Below are positions 7,708 through 17,193 of a stretch of DNA of 59,598 bases, piece by piece (position 1 is the first letter of the stretch; the number at the start of each line of letters is the position of its first letter). Made by a program: the position numbers and the translations under genes. The stretch is from Chitinophagaceae bacterium. GTDB lineage: Bacteria; Bacteroidota; Bacteroidia; Chitinophagales; Chitinophagaceae. The notes beneath the pieces were generated by a model. The model did not search any database, was not told the origin of the DNA, and was given only the letters and a program-made list of their open reading frames with translations. The DNA is taken from positions 1-59,598 of the forward strand of contig CAHJWK010000013.1 of the NCBI GenBank assembly GCA_903642275.1, in the 5' to 3' direction.

Positions 7708-10200
7708 TTATTTATCTCTTTTGAAAGTTATTAGTGCCTGTGTTTGTGAAGATTTTTTTCTTAGAAGAATAAGTGAAGAGAATGGAGCAAGCTGAACAGA
7801 ACCGGAGTAGGATTTATTCTGTACATCAATATAATCTGAAGATAGATTTATATTTTTTTCAACAGGCAAAGCGTTATACAAAAACAGAATGCTGTCACTA
7901 AGATTTGTAACAGTCATATTTGCCGGCCTTGTTTGAATGTTATCAAGGTATAAAGGCGTGCTTTGTTCAGGAATATCAAAAACCAGGCTGGCATTTGTTT
8001 CTGAATTTAAAGGAACAAGCCGTAATATATTTTCAGAACGTTGTGAACCACTATAAATAAATTTTCTCGCAGATAAATCACCGTAAGGCGAAAGGCTTTG
8101 TCGTAAGTAAACCTGCACGTTTTTATACTGTTGCTGGCCAAGGATACTGAATTGTATTGCATAATTCTTATTTGCTGTTACGTTGCCAATTCCAATAATA
8201 AGAGATGATGTGTTTGTATTACCAGTTAGTGGTGAAAATGTTATACTCAGAGCTCCGCTATCCAGCGTAGTACTACTCCAGCTCGTATTGCAATTATTGT
8301 TTGATGAATAACAATAAAGCCCGTTAACGTTGCTGGTAAAATTACCGTTTGAAAATTGGTTGGCACCAGTATAATCTTTAACACTAAACTGCGTAAACTG
8401 TTCCGGTGTAATGTGTGAACTGATATCATTATTAAATTTTTGTTTCCATTCCGCAAGTGTAATTGCCTGGTTATATTGAACACCATTTTCATTGTAATTA
8501 ACAGCAATTGTTAAACTATCGCTTAATGGCCTGCAATAATAATTATTATTAAATGTGCCAAAGCTGCTAACATCATCGCTTGCAGAATTATAGGTTACAA
8601 CTGGTTGCAAGTATTTGTTTGAGAAAAAAACGTTGTTGTTTAAACTAATATTATTTACCAGCCGGTTTGATGCAATGTTATCATGAATGATTGCAAGTTG
8701 CATTGTGTTGGCATATGATGTGTTACTGTCTATGGTTAATGAATGTGCATTATGAAGATAAATTCCGTTTAATTTACAATCGGCAACAGTGTTTGAAGTT
8801 ATATCTACGTTAGAAGAATTATCATCTATATAAATTCCGTTGGCAGGCAGATAGCTGCTGTTGTCTGTTCCTGCTCCTGCCCCTTTTCCATGTATAATAA
8901 CATTGCCTTTTATAACCTGGTTTGTTCTTTCCATAGCGTTATCCGTATTGTTCCAGGTATAAATTCCGCCACCATCATCTTTAATAAAAGCAAATGTTTT
9001 AATGAAGTTATTTTCAATGCTGATGTTGCTTCCGCTAAACGTAAGTGGTATGTAACCGGCACTGTCAATATTATTTAATCTGATAACGTTATTATCACCG
9101 TTTATAAGTATTCCTTCATAAGAACCGCTGTTGCCTTCACCCATGCCGGCATATATACCGGTAAACAAGATATTATTATTTATGATTGATGTATTGCCGG
9201 AACCATTACCATTAAAACCGGTATTATTTGAATAAGTTATTGAAGAGTTTTTTATAGTGATATAATTGGTATTATTTGCATCAATAGCATTAATGCCTGA
9301 AAATGAAATATCGCAGCTATTAACCAATATTTGCTGTGCATTATTCATCTCGAACGCGTACATGTTTGCACCTGTAAAAGCCACGTTGATAAAAGAAAGA
9401 TTATTGTTGTTGTTTATTGACACTAAAGTATCAACATTACTTGCCTGAATGATAGATGACTGAGGCTGAGAAGTGCCAAAGCAAACGTTCATCTCTTTGT
9501 TTGCAACATCAAAATACCATTCGCCGGATTCATCTAATGTTTTAATATCATTCTGTATAAAGTAGCCATAATTTGGTGAACCTCCATATGAAGATTCTGA
9601 TGTGTAATTTATTGTGTTACCACTATGCTGTGTTATTAAATTTCTGTCAAGCACCCAGCGTGTTTTACGTATTACAACTTCAGCACCTGTCCAGTTAGGC
9701 GTATCCAGTAATTGATTATCTGTTATTGATGTGTTACCGTTAGCAGATTCAAATGTTAGATAAGTTTTGTTTGGATAACGCCCCATTGCTTTTTCAACAC
9801 CGTTTATCAATACAATATTTCTTCCTGAACCTGCATTGAAAGGAGCCGCAGAAACCTTAGATGAAACAGTTGCCCAACCTGAAATTGTAACCAAGCCAGT
9901 GATGACAGGTTTATTGCCTTCTCCATAACTGGTAAATACAATTGGTTTATCCTGCAAGCCTGATGTACTGATAATTATATGTCCATAGAAAACATCATCA
10001 CACTTAAAAAAAACAGAATCGCCGGCAGTAAGTGTATTGGAGATGTTGTTTAATTTATTAAGCGTTTTCCATGGTGTTGATGCATTTTGTGCAACAGCTG
10101 TTGCTCTTAAATCGTCGCCAATAGTTGATGAAAAATAATAATTATTAGCACTGACTTCATTTGCTAAAATCAAAAGAGTAATAAAAATTGCATAACGCAT
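7708..10200 (-). CDS. Secreted right-handed beta-helix protein, last gene of the polysaccharide locus
   Basis: I start the gene at ATG 10200, giving 830 aa with an immediate signal peptide (MRYAIFITLLILANEVSAN). A frame 10 codons longer exists. After the signal comes a segment typical of parallel beta-helix hydrolases and lyases (STPWKTLNKLNN, then AGDSVFFKCDDVFYG). About residues 270-520 carry repeated short Asn-rich turns with isoleucine/valine rungs (NNIDSAGYIPLTFSGSNISI, NGIYIDDNSSNVDITSN), the signature of a right-handed beta-helix. The C-terminal 200 residues look like a beta-sandwich. There is no sorting tag for type IX secretion. Placed directly after the initiating phosphotransferase, it may cleave or epimerise the polymer made by this locus. 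Catalytic residues cannot be assigned, so lyase versus hydrolase is open. Confidence 0.85.
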   Translation of the reverse strand: MRYAIFITLLILANEVSANNYYFSSTIGDDLRATAVAQNASTPWKTLNKLNNISNTLTAGDSVFFKCDDVFYGHIIISTSGLQDKPIVFTSYGEGNKPVITGLVTISGWATVSSKVSAAPFNAGSGRNIVLINGVEKAMGRYPNKTYLTFESANGNTSITDNQLLDTPNWTGAEVVIRKTRWVLDRNLITQHSGNTINYTSESSYGGSPNYGYFIQNDIKTLDESGEWYFDVANKEMNVCFGTSQPQSSIIQASNVDTLVSINNNNNLSFINVAFTGANMYAFEMNNAQQILVNSCDISFSGINAIDANNTNYITIKNSSITYSNNTGFNGNGSGNTSIINNNILFTGIYAGMGEGNSGSYEGILINGDNNVIRLNNIDSAGYIPLTFSGSNISIENNFIKTFAFIKDDGGGIYTWNNTDNAMERTNQVIKGNVIIHGKGAGAGTDNSSYLPANGIYIDDNSSNVDITSNTVADCKLNGIYLHNAHSLTIDSNTSYANTMQLAIIHDNIASNRLVNNISLNNNVFFSNKYLQPVVTYNSASDDVSSFGTFNNNYYCRPLSDSLTIAVNYNENGVQYNQAITLAEWKQKFNNDISSHITPEQFTQFSVKDYTGANQFSNGNFTSNVNGLYCYSSNNNCNTSWSSTTLDSGALSITFSPLTGNTNTSSLIIGIGNVTANKNYAIQFSILGQQQYKNVQVYLRQSLSPYGDLSARKFIYSGSQRSENILRLVPLNSETNASLVFDIPEQSTPLYLDNIQTRPANMTVTNLSDSILFLYNALPVEKNINLSSDYIDVQNKSYSGSVQLAPFSSLILLRKKSSQTQALITFKRDK

Positions 10201-10241
10201 GTCAAAGGATTTAAGTTTTATAACAAGCAATCGTTATTTAC

Positions 10242-11630
10242 TTAAAATGCATTTTGCTCACCTTTTATTGCGTTAAAAACTGTCATAAACATAATTTTTA
10301 AATCAAGCAGTAAACTCCAGTTTTCCATATACCATATGTCATGCTCAACTCTTTTTCTCATTTGATTCAGCTCTGGTGTTTCACCGCGAAAACCATTTAC
10401 CTGCGCCCATCCTGTAATTCCCGGTTTTAAAAACTGGCGCACCATATAATCATTTATTAACTGCGCATATTCATCTGTTTGCTTAATCATGTGCGGCCTT
10501 GGGCCTGAAACACTCATTTGACCTTTAAAAACATTTATAAACTGCGGAAGTTCATCAAGACTTGTTCTTCTTAAAAACCTTCCTACTCTTGTTACCCTGC
10601 TGTCATTTTTTGTCGCCTGTTTGTGATGCGCTGAATTGTTTTGATACATGCTTCTGAATTTAATACATATAAAAGACCTGTTATTCCTGCCAGACCTTGG
10701 CTGAAGAAAAAATATACCACCTCTTGATTCAATCCATATAAACAAACTTATCAACGGCATCAACCATGAAAGAATAAAAGCGACAACTAACGAGCTTACA
10801 ATAAGATCAAAAAATCGCTTCTTTATTCGGTTACCCAAATCCTGCAATGGTTCATTATGCAATGCAACAACAGGCATGCCTTGCAAATGATCAATATGCA
10901 TTTGCCTGTTCATGAAAATACCTAAATCAGGAACAAGTTTAAAGCGAATACAATTCTGATCCGCTCTGTGTATAAGGTCATATAAAAATGTATTGTGCTC
11001 AGGTGCAATAGTGGAATAGATTTCGTTAACTCCATGTTCTTTACAAAGCTCAAACGTCTTACTAATATTTCCTAGTATCGGGTAATTTGAAAGCTCTGTG
11101 ATGTTTTCATATTCCTCACAATAACCAACAACGCGAACATTAATATCACTGCTTAAATGATTCACCAGTTTTTTTGATAAATCGTTGTAACCAATTACAA
11201 TTACCTTGTTAAGCAACCATTCAGTTTTTTTACGGTATTGATAAACGCCCAAATAAATAAAGCGTGTTAATAAAAAAGCAACGCCTGTACAAACAAGAAC
11301 CGTAATAACAAACACCCTTGAAAGTGTAACCATTTTCAGGAAAAAAAGATAAACACAAACAAGCAGTACAAAATAAATAAAACTGCGTAAACTAAGTTTT
11401 ATAAACTGCTCAAAAAAAGTAATGCTAGGCTGACTGTACGCATTAGTTAATAGCACACTTATAAGCCAGGCAGCATTTAAATAAAGGTTGAAATAACCAT
11501 ATTCAAGCTGGTGGCTGATTAGATTATAATGTGTGAAAACAAATGATACCAAAGCAAAGACAGCATTAATTGAACAAAAATCCATTGCAACAAGTAAAAG
11601 CTTTAATGACCTTAAAAATCGCTTATTCAC
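10242..11630 (-). CDS. Undecaprenyl-phosphate sugar phosphotransferase (initiating enzyme, WcaJ-like)
   Basis: This 462-aa polyprenyl glycosylphosphotransferase transfers a sugar-1-phosphate to undecaprenyl phosphate at the inner membrane and so starts each repeat unit. It has four N-terminal membrane helices (about 10-130), a cytosolic Rossmann-like region (about 140-250), then the catalytic bacterial-transferase domain. That domain starts KKRFFDLIVSSLVVAFILSW with its re-entrant helix. Diagnostic motifs are KFRSMYQ near residue 320, RVTRVGRFLRRTSLDELPQ, SVSGPRPH and KPGITGWAQVNGFRGET. The length matches WcaJ/WbaP-type enzymes. Which sugar (glucose, galactose or other) is used cannot be read from the sequence. 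It is near the 3' end of the operon, 15 bp after the WecG-type transferase. Confidence 0.93.
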   Translation of the reverse strand: MNKRFLRSLKLLLVAMDFCSINAVFALVSFVFTHYNLISHQLEYGYFNLYLNAAWLISVLLTNAYSQPSITFFEQFIKLSLRSFIYFVLLVCVYLFFLKMVTLSRVFVITVLVCTGVAFLLTRFIYLGVYQYRKKTEWLLNKVIVIGYNDLSKKLVNHLSSDINVRVVGYCEEYENITELSNYPILGNISKTFELCKEHGVNEIYSTIAPEHNTFLYDLIHRADQNCIRFKLVPDLGIFMNRQMHIDHLQGMPVVALHNEPLQDLGNRIKKRFFDLIVSSLVVAFILSWLMPLISLFIWIESRGGIFFLQPRSGRNNRSFICIKFRSMYQNNSAHHKQATKNDSRVTRVGRFLRRTSLDELPQFINVFKGQMSVSGPRPHMIKQTDEYAQLINDYMVRQFLKPGITGWAQVNGFRGETPELNQMRKRVEHDIWYMENWSLLLDLKIMFMTVFNAIKGEQNAF

Positions 11631-11645
11631 TGTTTTCGTTTTGTT

Positions 11646-12407
11646 TTAAAAAGCCCTTCTGAAAATTTTTAAACGTACGTATTTTGCCAGCAGCATAGAT
11701 ATAAATAAGCTATTGGTAACTGCATATCTTTTAAATAAACGTTTAGGCTCCTGTAGTAACCTGAATAACCATTCAAACCCTGTTTTTTGCATCCACACAG
11801 GAGCTCTTTTCTGCTGACCAATCATTACGGGCAATGCGCCACCTAAACCAACCATGTAAGGTTTTATAAACCCTTTCATGTGCCCCATCCACATCTCCTG
11901 CTTCGGACATCCAAGTATTACAAAAACAATATGTGCCCCGGAGTTATTTATACGCTCCACCACATCAAGTTCTTCTGCTTCGCTTAATGGTCTGAATGGC
12001 GGACTGTAAAAACCGGCAAGCGGTAATTGAGGATATTTTTTTTCTAAAAAAAGTCTTGCTGAATCAAGTAACTCTTCGGAACCACCATAAAAAAAAACGG
12101 GTACTCTTTTATCAGCAGCCGCTTTTACAAGGTCAGGCAGGAAATCCATTCCGGCTATTCTTTCCTGCTTTACTCCATATAAAAGCCTCAAAGCCCATGT
12201 AATTGGCTTACCATCAGGCAACAATAAATTGGCATTGTCAAGTTCATGCTGAAAGCTTATATTTTTTTTTGATTCAACAAGCATGTGCACATTCGCTAAA
12301 CATGCATAACCACTGCGGTTCGTTTGACCGGAACAAACAATGTGTTGAATAAACTCATTATAAATACCAGTTGATAAGTGTAGATTAAATAGATTAATTG
12401 TTTTCAT
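11646..12407 (-). CDS. WecG/TagA/CpsF-family glycosyltransferase (GT26)
   Basis: The 253-aa protein matches the WecG/TagA family, which adds the second sugar to a lipid-linked acceptor on the cytoplasmic face of the membrane. Family motifs include LLPDGKPITWALRLL near residue 83, a VPVFFYGGSEELL segment near 118, and VILGCPKQEMWM near 180. The C-terminal RAPVWMQKTGFEWLFRLLQE is almost diagnostic. Full length for the family. It lies between the broken deacetylase and the initiating phosphotransferase, which fits an early step in repeat-unit assembly. Confidence 0.92.
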   Translation of the reverse strand: MKTINLFNLHLSTGIYNEFIQHIVCSGQTNRSGYACLANVHMLVESKKNISFQHELDNANLLLPDGKPITWALRLLYGVKQERIAGMDFLPDLVKAAADKRVPVFFYGGSEELLDSARLFLEKKYPQLPLAGFYSPPFRPLSEAEELDVVERINNSGAHIVFVILGCPKQEMWMGHMKGFIKPYMVGLGGALPVMIGQQKRAPVWMQKTGFEWLFRLLQEPKRLFKRYAVTNSLFISMLLAKYVRLKIFRRAF

Positions 12408-12436
12408 TGTTTAAGTGTTTTAGGTTATTAAAAGAT

Positions 12437-13139
12437 TCAGGTTAATAGTTCTTTGTTTTGTACATATTTAAATTCTGCGTTACCGGATATAAAGCGGAAA
12501 ATATCTTCCAGCTTTTTCCATAAATTATATTCCTCTATCTCCCAGGAATGGCCCCACAGATGAAAGCATGCACCATCATTTGTTTTCTTTAAAAAATTTT
12601 CTGTGAGTGAGAGGATATCATAAGAAGAATTAGAAGTTAGAAAGCGGATAAGTGTAACAAGCCTTTTGTGTTTTAAAAGATGCTTTGTATAAGTCAGGGC
12701 TGAGTGATTATATACCTGCAAAGTTGTTCGCATTACATTGGCTTTTAAAGTGTGTTGTACATATAACAACTCAGTTGTTCTTGCCAGTTGAAATCCATTT
12801 TCAAAAACCTTATGAATTAATTTTTTATCATGTTTGCCGCCTGGAAAACAAAAGCAAACAGAGTCGTAACCAAGTAAATCTTTTAACCAGTTAAAACTTC
12901 CCCTGATTTCATCACAAGCCTGAGCCTGGTTGTTAGAATTCAATCTTGTATGATGCAGTGTATGCGCACCTATCTCAAAATTTTTTGAAAGCTGTTACAG
13001 TTGCGCTACGCTCATTACATTTCTTTCAGCGTTTGTTTGCGGTATGTAAAAAGTAGCAGCAAGTTTATATTTTTCAAGCAGCTCAGGCAGCTTAATCAAG
13101 CGGATGGCCATCATCCCAGCTTGTGGTAATAAATTTCAG
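12437..13139 (-). pseudogene. Polysaccharide deacetylase (NodB-like), broken
   Basis: The intact 3' part (12437-12943) covers the second half of a CE4-type deacetylase, including CFCFPGGKHDKKLI and GACFHLWGHSWEIEEY. Upstream the frame can be followed through FEIGAHTLHHTRLN (the metal-binding His motif) and AATFYIP, then in another frame to TSWDDGHPLD, the N-terminal catalytic Asp motif. Three lesions are visible: an in-frame TAA at 12995-12997, a frameshift near 13095, and CTG at 13137-13139 where the expected Met would stand (reading LKFITTSWDDG). CTG might be used as a start, but the other two lesions would still break the gene. Intact members N-deacetylate sugars of the polymer. Single-base assembly errors are possible but three together favour decay. 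Confidence 0.85.
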
Positions 13140-13162
13140 TTAACTAAAAACTGTTGTGCAGA

Positions 13163-14314
13163 TTAATCAGCTAACACCTGGTTGTAAATGTTTATAAGCT
13201 GCTTTGCATTAAAAGAAGGCGTATAATTTTTAGCATAAGTTTTACTTGCATTTTGCCTGTACACTTCTTTTTCATCGTGGCTAAAAGCGCACCATTCACT
13301 AAGCTTTTTTGAAAGCTCATTCTCTGATTCAGGTTTAAAAAACAAGCCGTTGTATTTATCACTAATCATATAGCGCATTGCACCGATTTGTGATGATATT
13401 ACAGGTGTGCCACATGCAAAAGCTTCTATTATAGTTAAAGGCATACCTTCTAACCAAACAGAAGGAAACACAAGCGCAGTACAGGTTTGCATCTGTTTAA
13501 ATACTTCTTCCTTACTAAGATTACCAATATATTCTATATTAGAAAAACGATTGCTGTAACTTATTACTTCATTTTTTAAAGGTCCGTTGCCTGCAATTTT
13601 TAATGGATAATTATTATCTGAAAAAACATTTAAAAGGGTTAATAATCCTTTTTCCTCAGACAACCTTCCCACGTAAAGAAAATAGTTATCTCTTGCAGAA
13701 ATTTTGATAGCTGATTTTGTACAGAAATTTGGTTTCACAATAATTTTTTCTTTGCTTATATCACCTTCTGCCTGTAAGAAAATATTTTTTGCATCCTCAC
13801 TTAAAACAATAAACCGGCTGCATGCTTTCCATGTATCAAGCCATTTATGAACCTGCGTTGATAAGCTCATCCAGAAAGTAAGCAATACAGAATTTCTGTA
13901 AACACCTTTCTTTATTGCAGCCCAGGGAAACTTTTGATTAAGTGAATTAAAAAAAAGTTTGTGATTGAAGTATAAAATTGCAGAAGGGCATAACAACCTG
14001 TAATTATGCAATGTGGTTACAAAGGGTATTTTGCTTTTTTTTATAGCGTAAATAACTGATGCAGAACCGGCAAAATGCAGGTTATGAATATGCACAATAT
14101 CAGGTTCAAATTCTTTTATTTTTCTTTTTGTTTTTCTGTACGAAGAAATATTGAAAGGCAACTGTATAAACTTTAATAATGCATATTTATCATTATCAAA
14201 CTGAAGCAGGTTTACAGTTAAACCAAGTGATTGCAACAGCTTAATTTCTTCGTAAACAACAGTATCTTCTCCACCTTTTACTTTGTAAGCTGAATGAATT
14301 ACCAGGACTTTCAT
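13163..14314 (-). CDS. Glycosyltransferase family 4
   Basis: The 383-aa product is a GT-B retaining transferase of family GT4. The N-terminal domain contains KVKGGEDTVVYEEIKLL near residue 12 and a DIVHIHNLHF motif near 92. The C-terminal nucleotide-sugar domain contains FLYVGRLSEEKGLLTLL near 212, IAGNGPLKNEV near 233 and the donor-binding EGMPLTIIEAFACGTPVISS near 292-312. It acts in the cytoplasm, adding a sugar from a nucleotide donor to the lipid-linked repeat unit. Its ATG overlaps the stop of the upstream transferase by 4 bp, showing translational coupling. Donor and linkage cannot be deduced. Confidence 0.92.
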   Translation of the reverse strand: MKVLVIHSAYKVKGGEDTVVYEEIKLLQSLGLTVNLLQFDNDKYALLKFIQLPFNISSYRKTKRKIKEFEPDIVHIHNLHFAGSASVIYAIKKSKIPFVTTLHNYRLLCPSAILYFNHKLFFNSLNQKFPWAAIKKGVYRNSVLLTFWMSLSTQVHKWLDTWKACSRFIVLSEDAKNIFLQAEGDISKEKIIVKPNFCTKSAIKISARDNYFLYVGRLSEEKGLLTLLNVFSDNNYPLKIAGNGPLKNEVISYSNRFSNIEYIGNLSKEEVFKQMQTCTALVFPSVWLEGMPLTIIEAFACGTPVISSQIGAMRYMISDKYNGLFFKPESENELSKKLSEWCAFSHDEKEVYRQNASKTYAKNYTPSFNAKQLINIYNQVLAD

Positions 14315-15243
14315 GGGTTAAGCGAATGCTGTATGTTAGACGAAATTTTCATAAAAGAATTTATAACTTTTCTTGTAACAAGTGCTTTTAAACCATAAGG
14401 CTTTTTCATTTGTTTTTGCAGTGACTGAATGGTTTCATCAGCATTGCAAAAATTAAATACTTTTTGCGTTCCGTCATCTTGTGGTGTTTTTAAATAATCA
14501 ATTCCAAAAGTGTTGGTTGACTGATTATCAAAACCTATATTTTTTGCTTTTGAAATTATAGGATATATAACCTTTAAATTGTTTTTTGCAACATGCACCT
14601 GCATTTGTATATCCCATGTTGATATAGTTCCGGTAATTTGTTTTTTAAGCATCCGGTACAAATCAAAACCTTCTTTGTTCAGCCTGTTTTTAAAACCTGG
14701 ATTCGTTTGTATGATATTATTCAGTTCATCTGTATGCCATGCAATTTGCTGCATTCTGTCTGACCAGCAACTCCATCCATAAGAACAAAATCTTTTATAA
14801 ATAATAGTATCATATTTATAATTTTTTATACGCAACGGAAACACATAACCGGTAATACAAAACACTGATTTTTCCTGCCTGTAAAAATTCAATCCGGCAA
14901 GCATATAGCCCAGGTAATTTGGTGTTACAACAAGGTCGTCTTCAACAATAACAAACTGGTCATAATGCCTGCTTAAATAAGTAAGTCCCTCAAAAAAATT
15001 TGGTCCGGTACTATAATTCCTTTCCCTGAAATGTTTGTAAATGTTTTTGAAACCTGAAAGCGAATCAATATATTCTCTTGTTTCCAAAACATCCTGCTTA
15101 TCATTTTCATTTTTAAAACCGTCGCAGAAAAAAATAATGTCAAGCGAACTGCATTCGGGGTTCTTTAATAAAGCTTCTATTGATGCTTTTAATTTTTCTG
15201 CCCGTTTATAGCAAAACACACCTATGGCTGTTGTAAGTTCCAT
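14311..15243 (-). CDS. GT-A fold glycosyltransferase, GNT-I-like
   Basis: This 310-aa protein begins MELTTAIGVFCYKRAEKLKAS, the opening strand of a GT-A fold. It carries a VIVEDDLVVTPNYLGYM motif near residues 97-113, with the EDD metal site seen in GNT-I-like (GT13-type) transferases. A later GWSCWSDRM motif near 152 also fits that group. It would transfer a sugar to the growing repeat unit in the cytoplasm. It sits in the operon between two other transferases, with a 4-bp overlap on the 3' side. The family is assigned from motif and fold only, and the exact CAZy family is uncertain. Confidence 0.82.
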   Translation of the reverse strand: MELTTAIGVFCYKRAEKLKASIEALLKNPECSSLDIIFFCDGFKNENDKQDVLETREYIDSLSGFKNIYKHFRERNYSTGPNFFEGLTYLSRHYDQFVIVEDDLVVTPNYLGYMLAGLNFYRQEKSVFCITGYVFPLRIKNYKYDTIIYKRFCSYGWSCWSDRMQQIAWHTDELNNIIQTNPGFKNRLNKEGFDLYRMLKKQITGTISTWDIQMQVHVAKNNLKVIYPIISKAKNIGFDNQSTNTFGIDYLKTPQDDGTQKVFNFCNADETIQSLQKQMKKPYGLKALVTRKVINSFMKISSNIQHSLNP

Positions 15244-15250
15244 ATAAATT

Positions 15251-16096
15251 TTAATGATTATTTTTAAACGTTTCCCACAAAAAAGGAAAAAACGTTTTTA
15301 ACCACAGCTTGCAAAAAGCTGTTGGATATGATAAAGGAAAATGATTGCGTATAAAATATAAGTACTCTTTATAAGTAAGGCCTTTAGGGCTTTTTAAATA
15401 TTTTAATCTTTGTTTGAAAGATGTTTTCTGACCCATCCAGTTATTGCCATGGTCATCTGTACAACTACCTAAAAACCCAGGTGCAACTATAACTTCGAAG
15501 CCAGCCTTTTTCGCAGTTAACGTATAATCATAATCAGCAAGTGAATGCGTATAACCATTGTTTAAAATACCAATTGCATCGACAATTTTACGTGGCACCA
15601 ACATAATGTTCGCGTTACCAAAATCACAGGATAAATAACTTGTTTTACTGTGAATTGTATAACCGCTCCAGCGCTTTGAATAACGCAACCTGCTTCCCCC
15701 ATAAGATATATTACCGGTATTAATATCTACTGTGCTTCCAATGCATATCGCAGGTTTAGACGACATATCAATGCTCTTGATTAATGAACTCAAAGCATCT
15801 TTATACAACAGCGTATCATCATTCAATAATAAAAAATAATCTGCATTTGATTTTAAAGCATGTTGCCATGTTGAACGCATGCCACCTGCCCAAAAAAGTG
15901 AACCATTACCATAATACAAATGCACTTCCGGAAAAAATATTTTAACCGCTTCTGCAGTACCATCAGATGAAGCATCATCAGTTAAAAAAATTTCAACCTC
16001 AATATTTACAGGAAATGTTTGCATACGCAAAGTTTTTAGGCATGCTATTGTTTTTTGTTTGCGATTATATGTTGTTAGCAGTACTGCAATTTTCAT
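15251..16096 (-). CDS. Glycosyltransferase family 2
   Basis: I take ATG 16096 as the start (MKIAVLLTTYNRKQKTIACL), giving 281 aa; an upstream ATG at 16114 adds six residues. GT2 features are clear: TTYNRKQ at the start, LTDDASSDGT near residue 39, and YFLLLNDDTLLYKDAL near 88 with the metal-binding DD. NGSLFWAGGMR near 68 recalls rhamnosyltransferase-like GT2 enzymes of surface polysaccharide loci. Either start overlaps the end of the upstream gene by about 30 bp or more, consistent with coupled translation. Role: addition of a sugar to the lipid-linked repeat unit. The sugar is not known. Confidence 0.9.
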   Translation of the reverse strand: MKIAVLLTTYNRKQKTIACLKTLRMQTFPVNIEVEIFLTDDASSDGTAEAVKIFFPEVHLYYGNGSLFWAGGMRSTWQHALKSNADYFLLLNDDTLLYKDALSSLIKSIDMSSKPAICIGSTVDINTGNISYGGSRLRYSKRWSGYTIHSKTSYLSCDFGNANIMLVPRKIVDAIGILNNGYTHSLADYDYTLTAKKAGFEVIVAPGFLGSCTDDHGNNWMGQKTSFKQRLKYLKSPKGLTYKEYLYFIRNHFPLSYPTAFCKLWLKTFFPFLWETFKNNH

Positions 16097-17183
16097 AATC
16101 AGGATTTTTTGCAATTGTTACAACAGCTATTCTGGCTTTTTTTAAAGGTGAAAGTTTTCTCTTAATGCGTTTGATTATTGCACGGTAAAAACTCAACACA
16201 TAATATTCAATTCTTCTTAGCATAAGTAAATGCGGAACGTTTAATTCTTTTTGTATGAACTGAATATAACTTTCATCTGACATGTTAAATGCATAAGCCG
16301 GCGCTTGCGTGAAATATTTATACAAGCGGTTTAATCCAAATGTTTTTTCAGAAGGTAAATGCCATATATAAAGCGATGCATCAGAAGCTTCTGTATTGCG
16401 ATAGAAAAGAGGATTTGTCCATATTCTTTTCATGTAAATATTTTCTTTATGTGCCCTAAAACCATTTTTAAAATACAGGTAACTTAATGTATGCGCTTCC
16501 TCATTAAATTTCATTAAACCTTTTTCATGTCTCTCTTTTAACTGAGGCCAGAGGACTTTAAAATCATTAAAAAACAGCTCTATATTTTCCACACTGCTTA
16601 GAAAAAACTCGCCTAAATGATAAGATGGAATTTCTTTCAGCAACCGGTTCATTAATTCTTCATATAAAGTTTTAAGGTTATTGCGGCTTAATCCGTTTAT
16701 AACATAATCAGGCAACACATCGTCTTCAAAAGAGATAAAGCCATCAGGCTTTGTCGCTTCAAAAAGGTCATTTACCGGCTTTAAAAAAATACAATCAGAA
16801 TCGAGAATCAAATACTTGTCATCAGGTTGTTTATTGCTGGTTGATATATATTCAAGGATTGAAAATTCATAAAACTGATTTTGAAACATACTATAGTAAC
16901 CGGCAGGCGTTCTGTATTTGAAATCAGTAAAAATTATTTCGACACCCAGTTCATTAAAAATTGTTTCTACATTTCTTCCATCAACAACAGGTAATTTATT
17001 TACGTTAGTAAATAACAAATGTTTTTCCGTTTTATTAAAGCGCCTGCTGGTTATAAAGAAAACAATTAAACATCTCCAATAAATATCCTGATGCTCTTTG
17101 CCTGATGATTTTTTGCCGGTCTGTGGAAATATACTTTCTGCACCTTTTTCATCTGCACACAGCCAACTGCATATATAATTCAA
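16065..17183 (-). CDS. Putative GT-A type glycosyltransferase, family not recognised
   Basis: The 372-aa product has a DxD-like site in YLILDSDCIFLKPVNDLF near residue 125, with the surrounding sequence of a nucleotide-diphospho-sugar transferase fold. The N-terminus (NYICSWLCADEKGAESIFPQ) resembles the start of proteins annotated only as hypothetical in such loci. The region HLGEFFLSS and the aromatic-rich C-terminal half are not typical GT2. No membrane helix is evident. The last 10 codons overlap the start of the next gene. Its position inside a run of transferases supports a role in repeat-unit assembly, but the specific family is open. Confidence 0.75.
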   Translation of the reverse strand: MNYICSWLCADEKGAESIFPQTGKKSSGKEHQDIYWRCLIVFFITSRRFNKTEKHLLFTNVNKLPVVDGRNVETIFNELGVEIIFTDFKYRTPAGYYSMFQNQFYEFSILEYISTSNKQPDDKYLILDSDCIFLKPVNDLFEATKPDGFISFEDDVLPDYVINGLSRNNLKTLYEELMNRLLKEIPSYHLGEFFLSSVENIELFFNDFKVLWPQLKERHEKGLMKFNEEAHTLSYLYFKNGFRAHKENIYMKRIWTNPLFYRNTEASDASLYIWHLPSEKTFGLNRLYKYFTQAPAYAFNMSDESYIQFIQKELNVPHLLMLRRIEYYVLSFYRAIIKRIKRKLSPLKKARIAVVTIAKNPDYENCSTANNI

Positions 17184-17193
17184 CTTATAAAAT

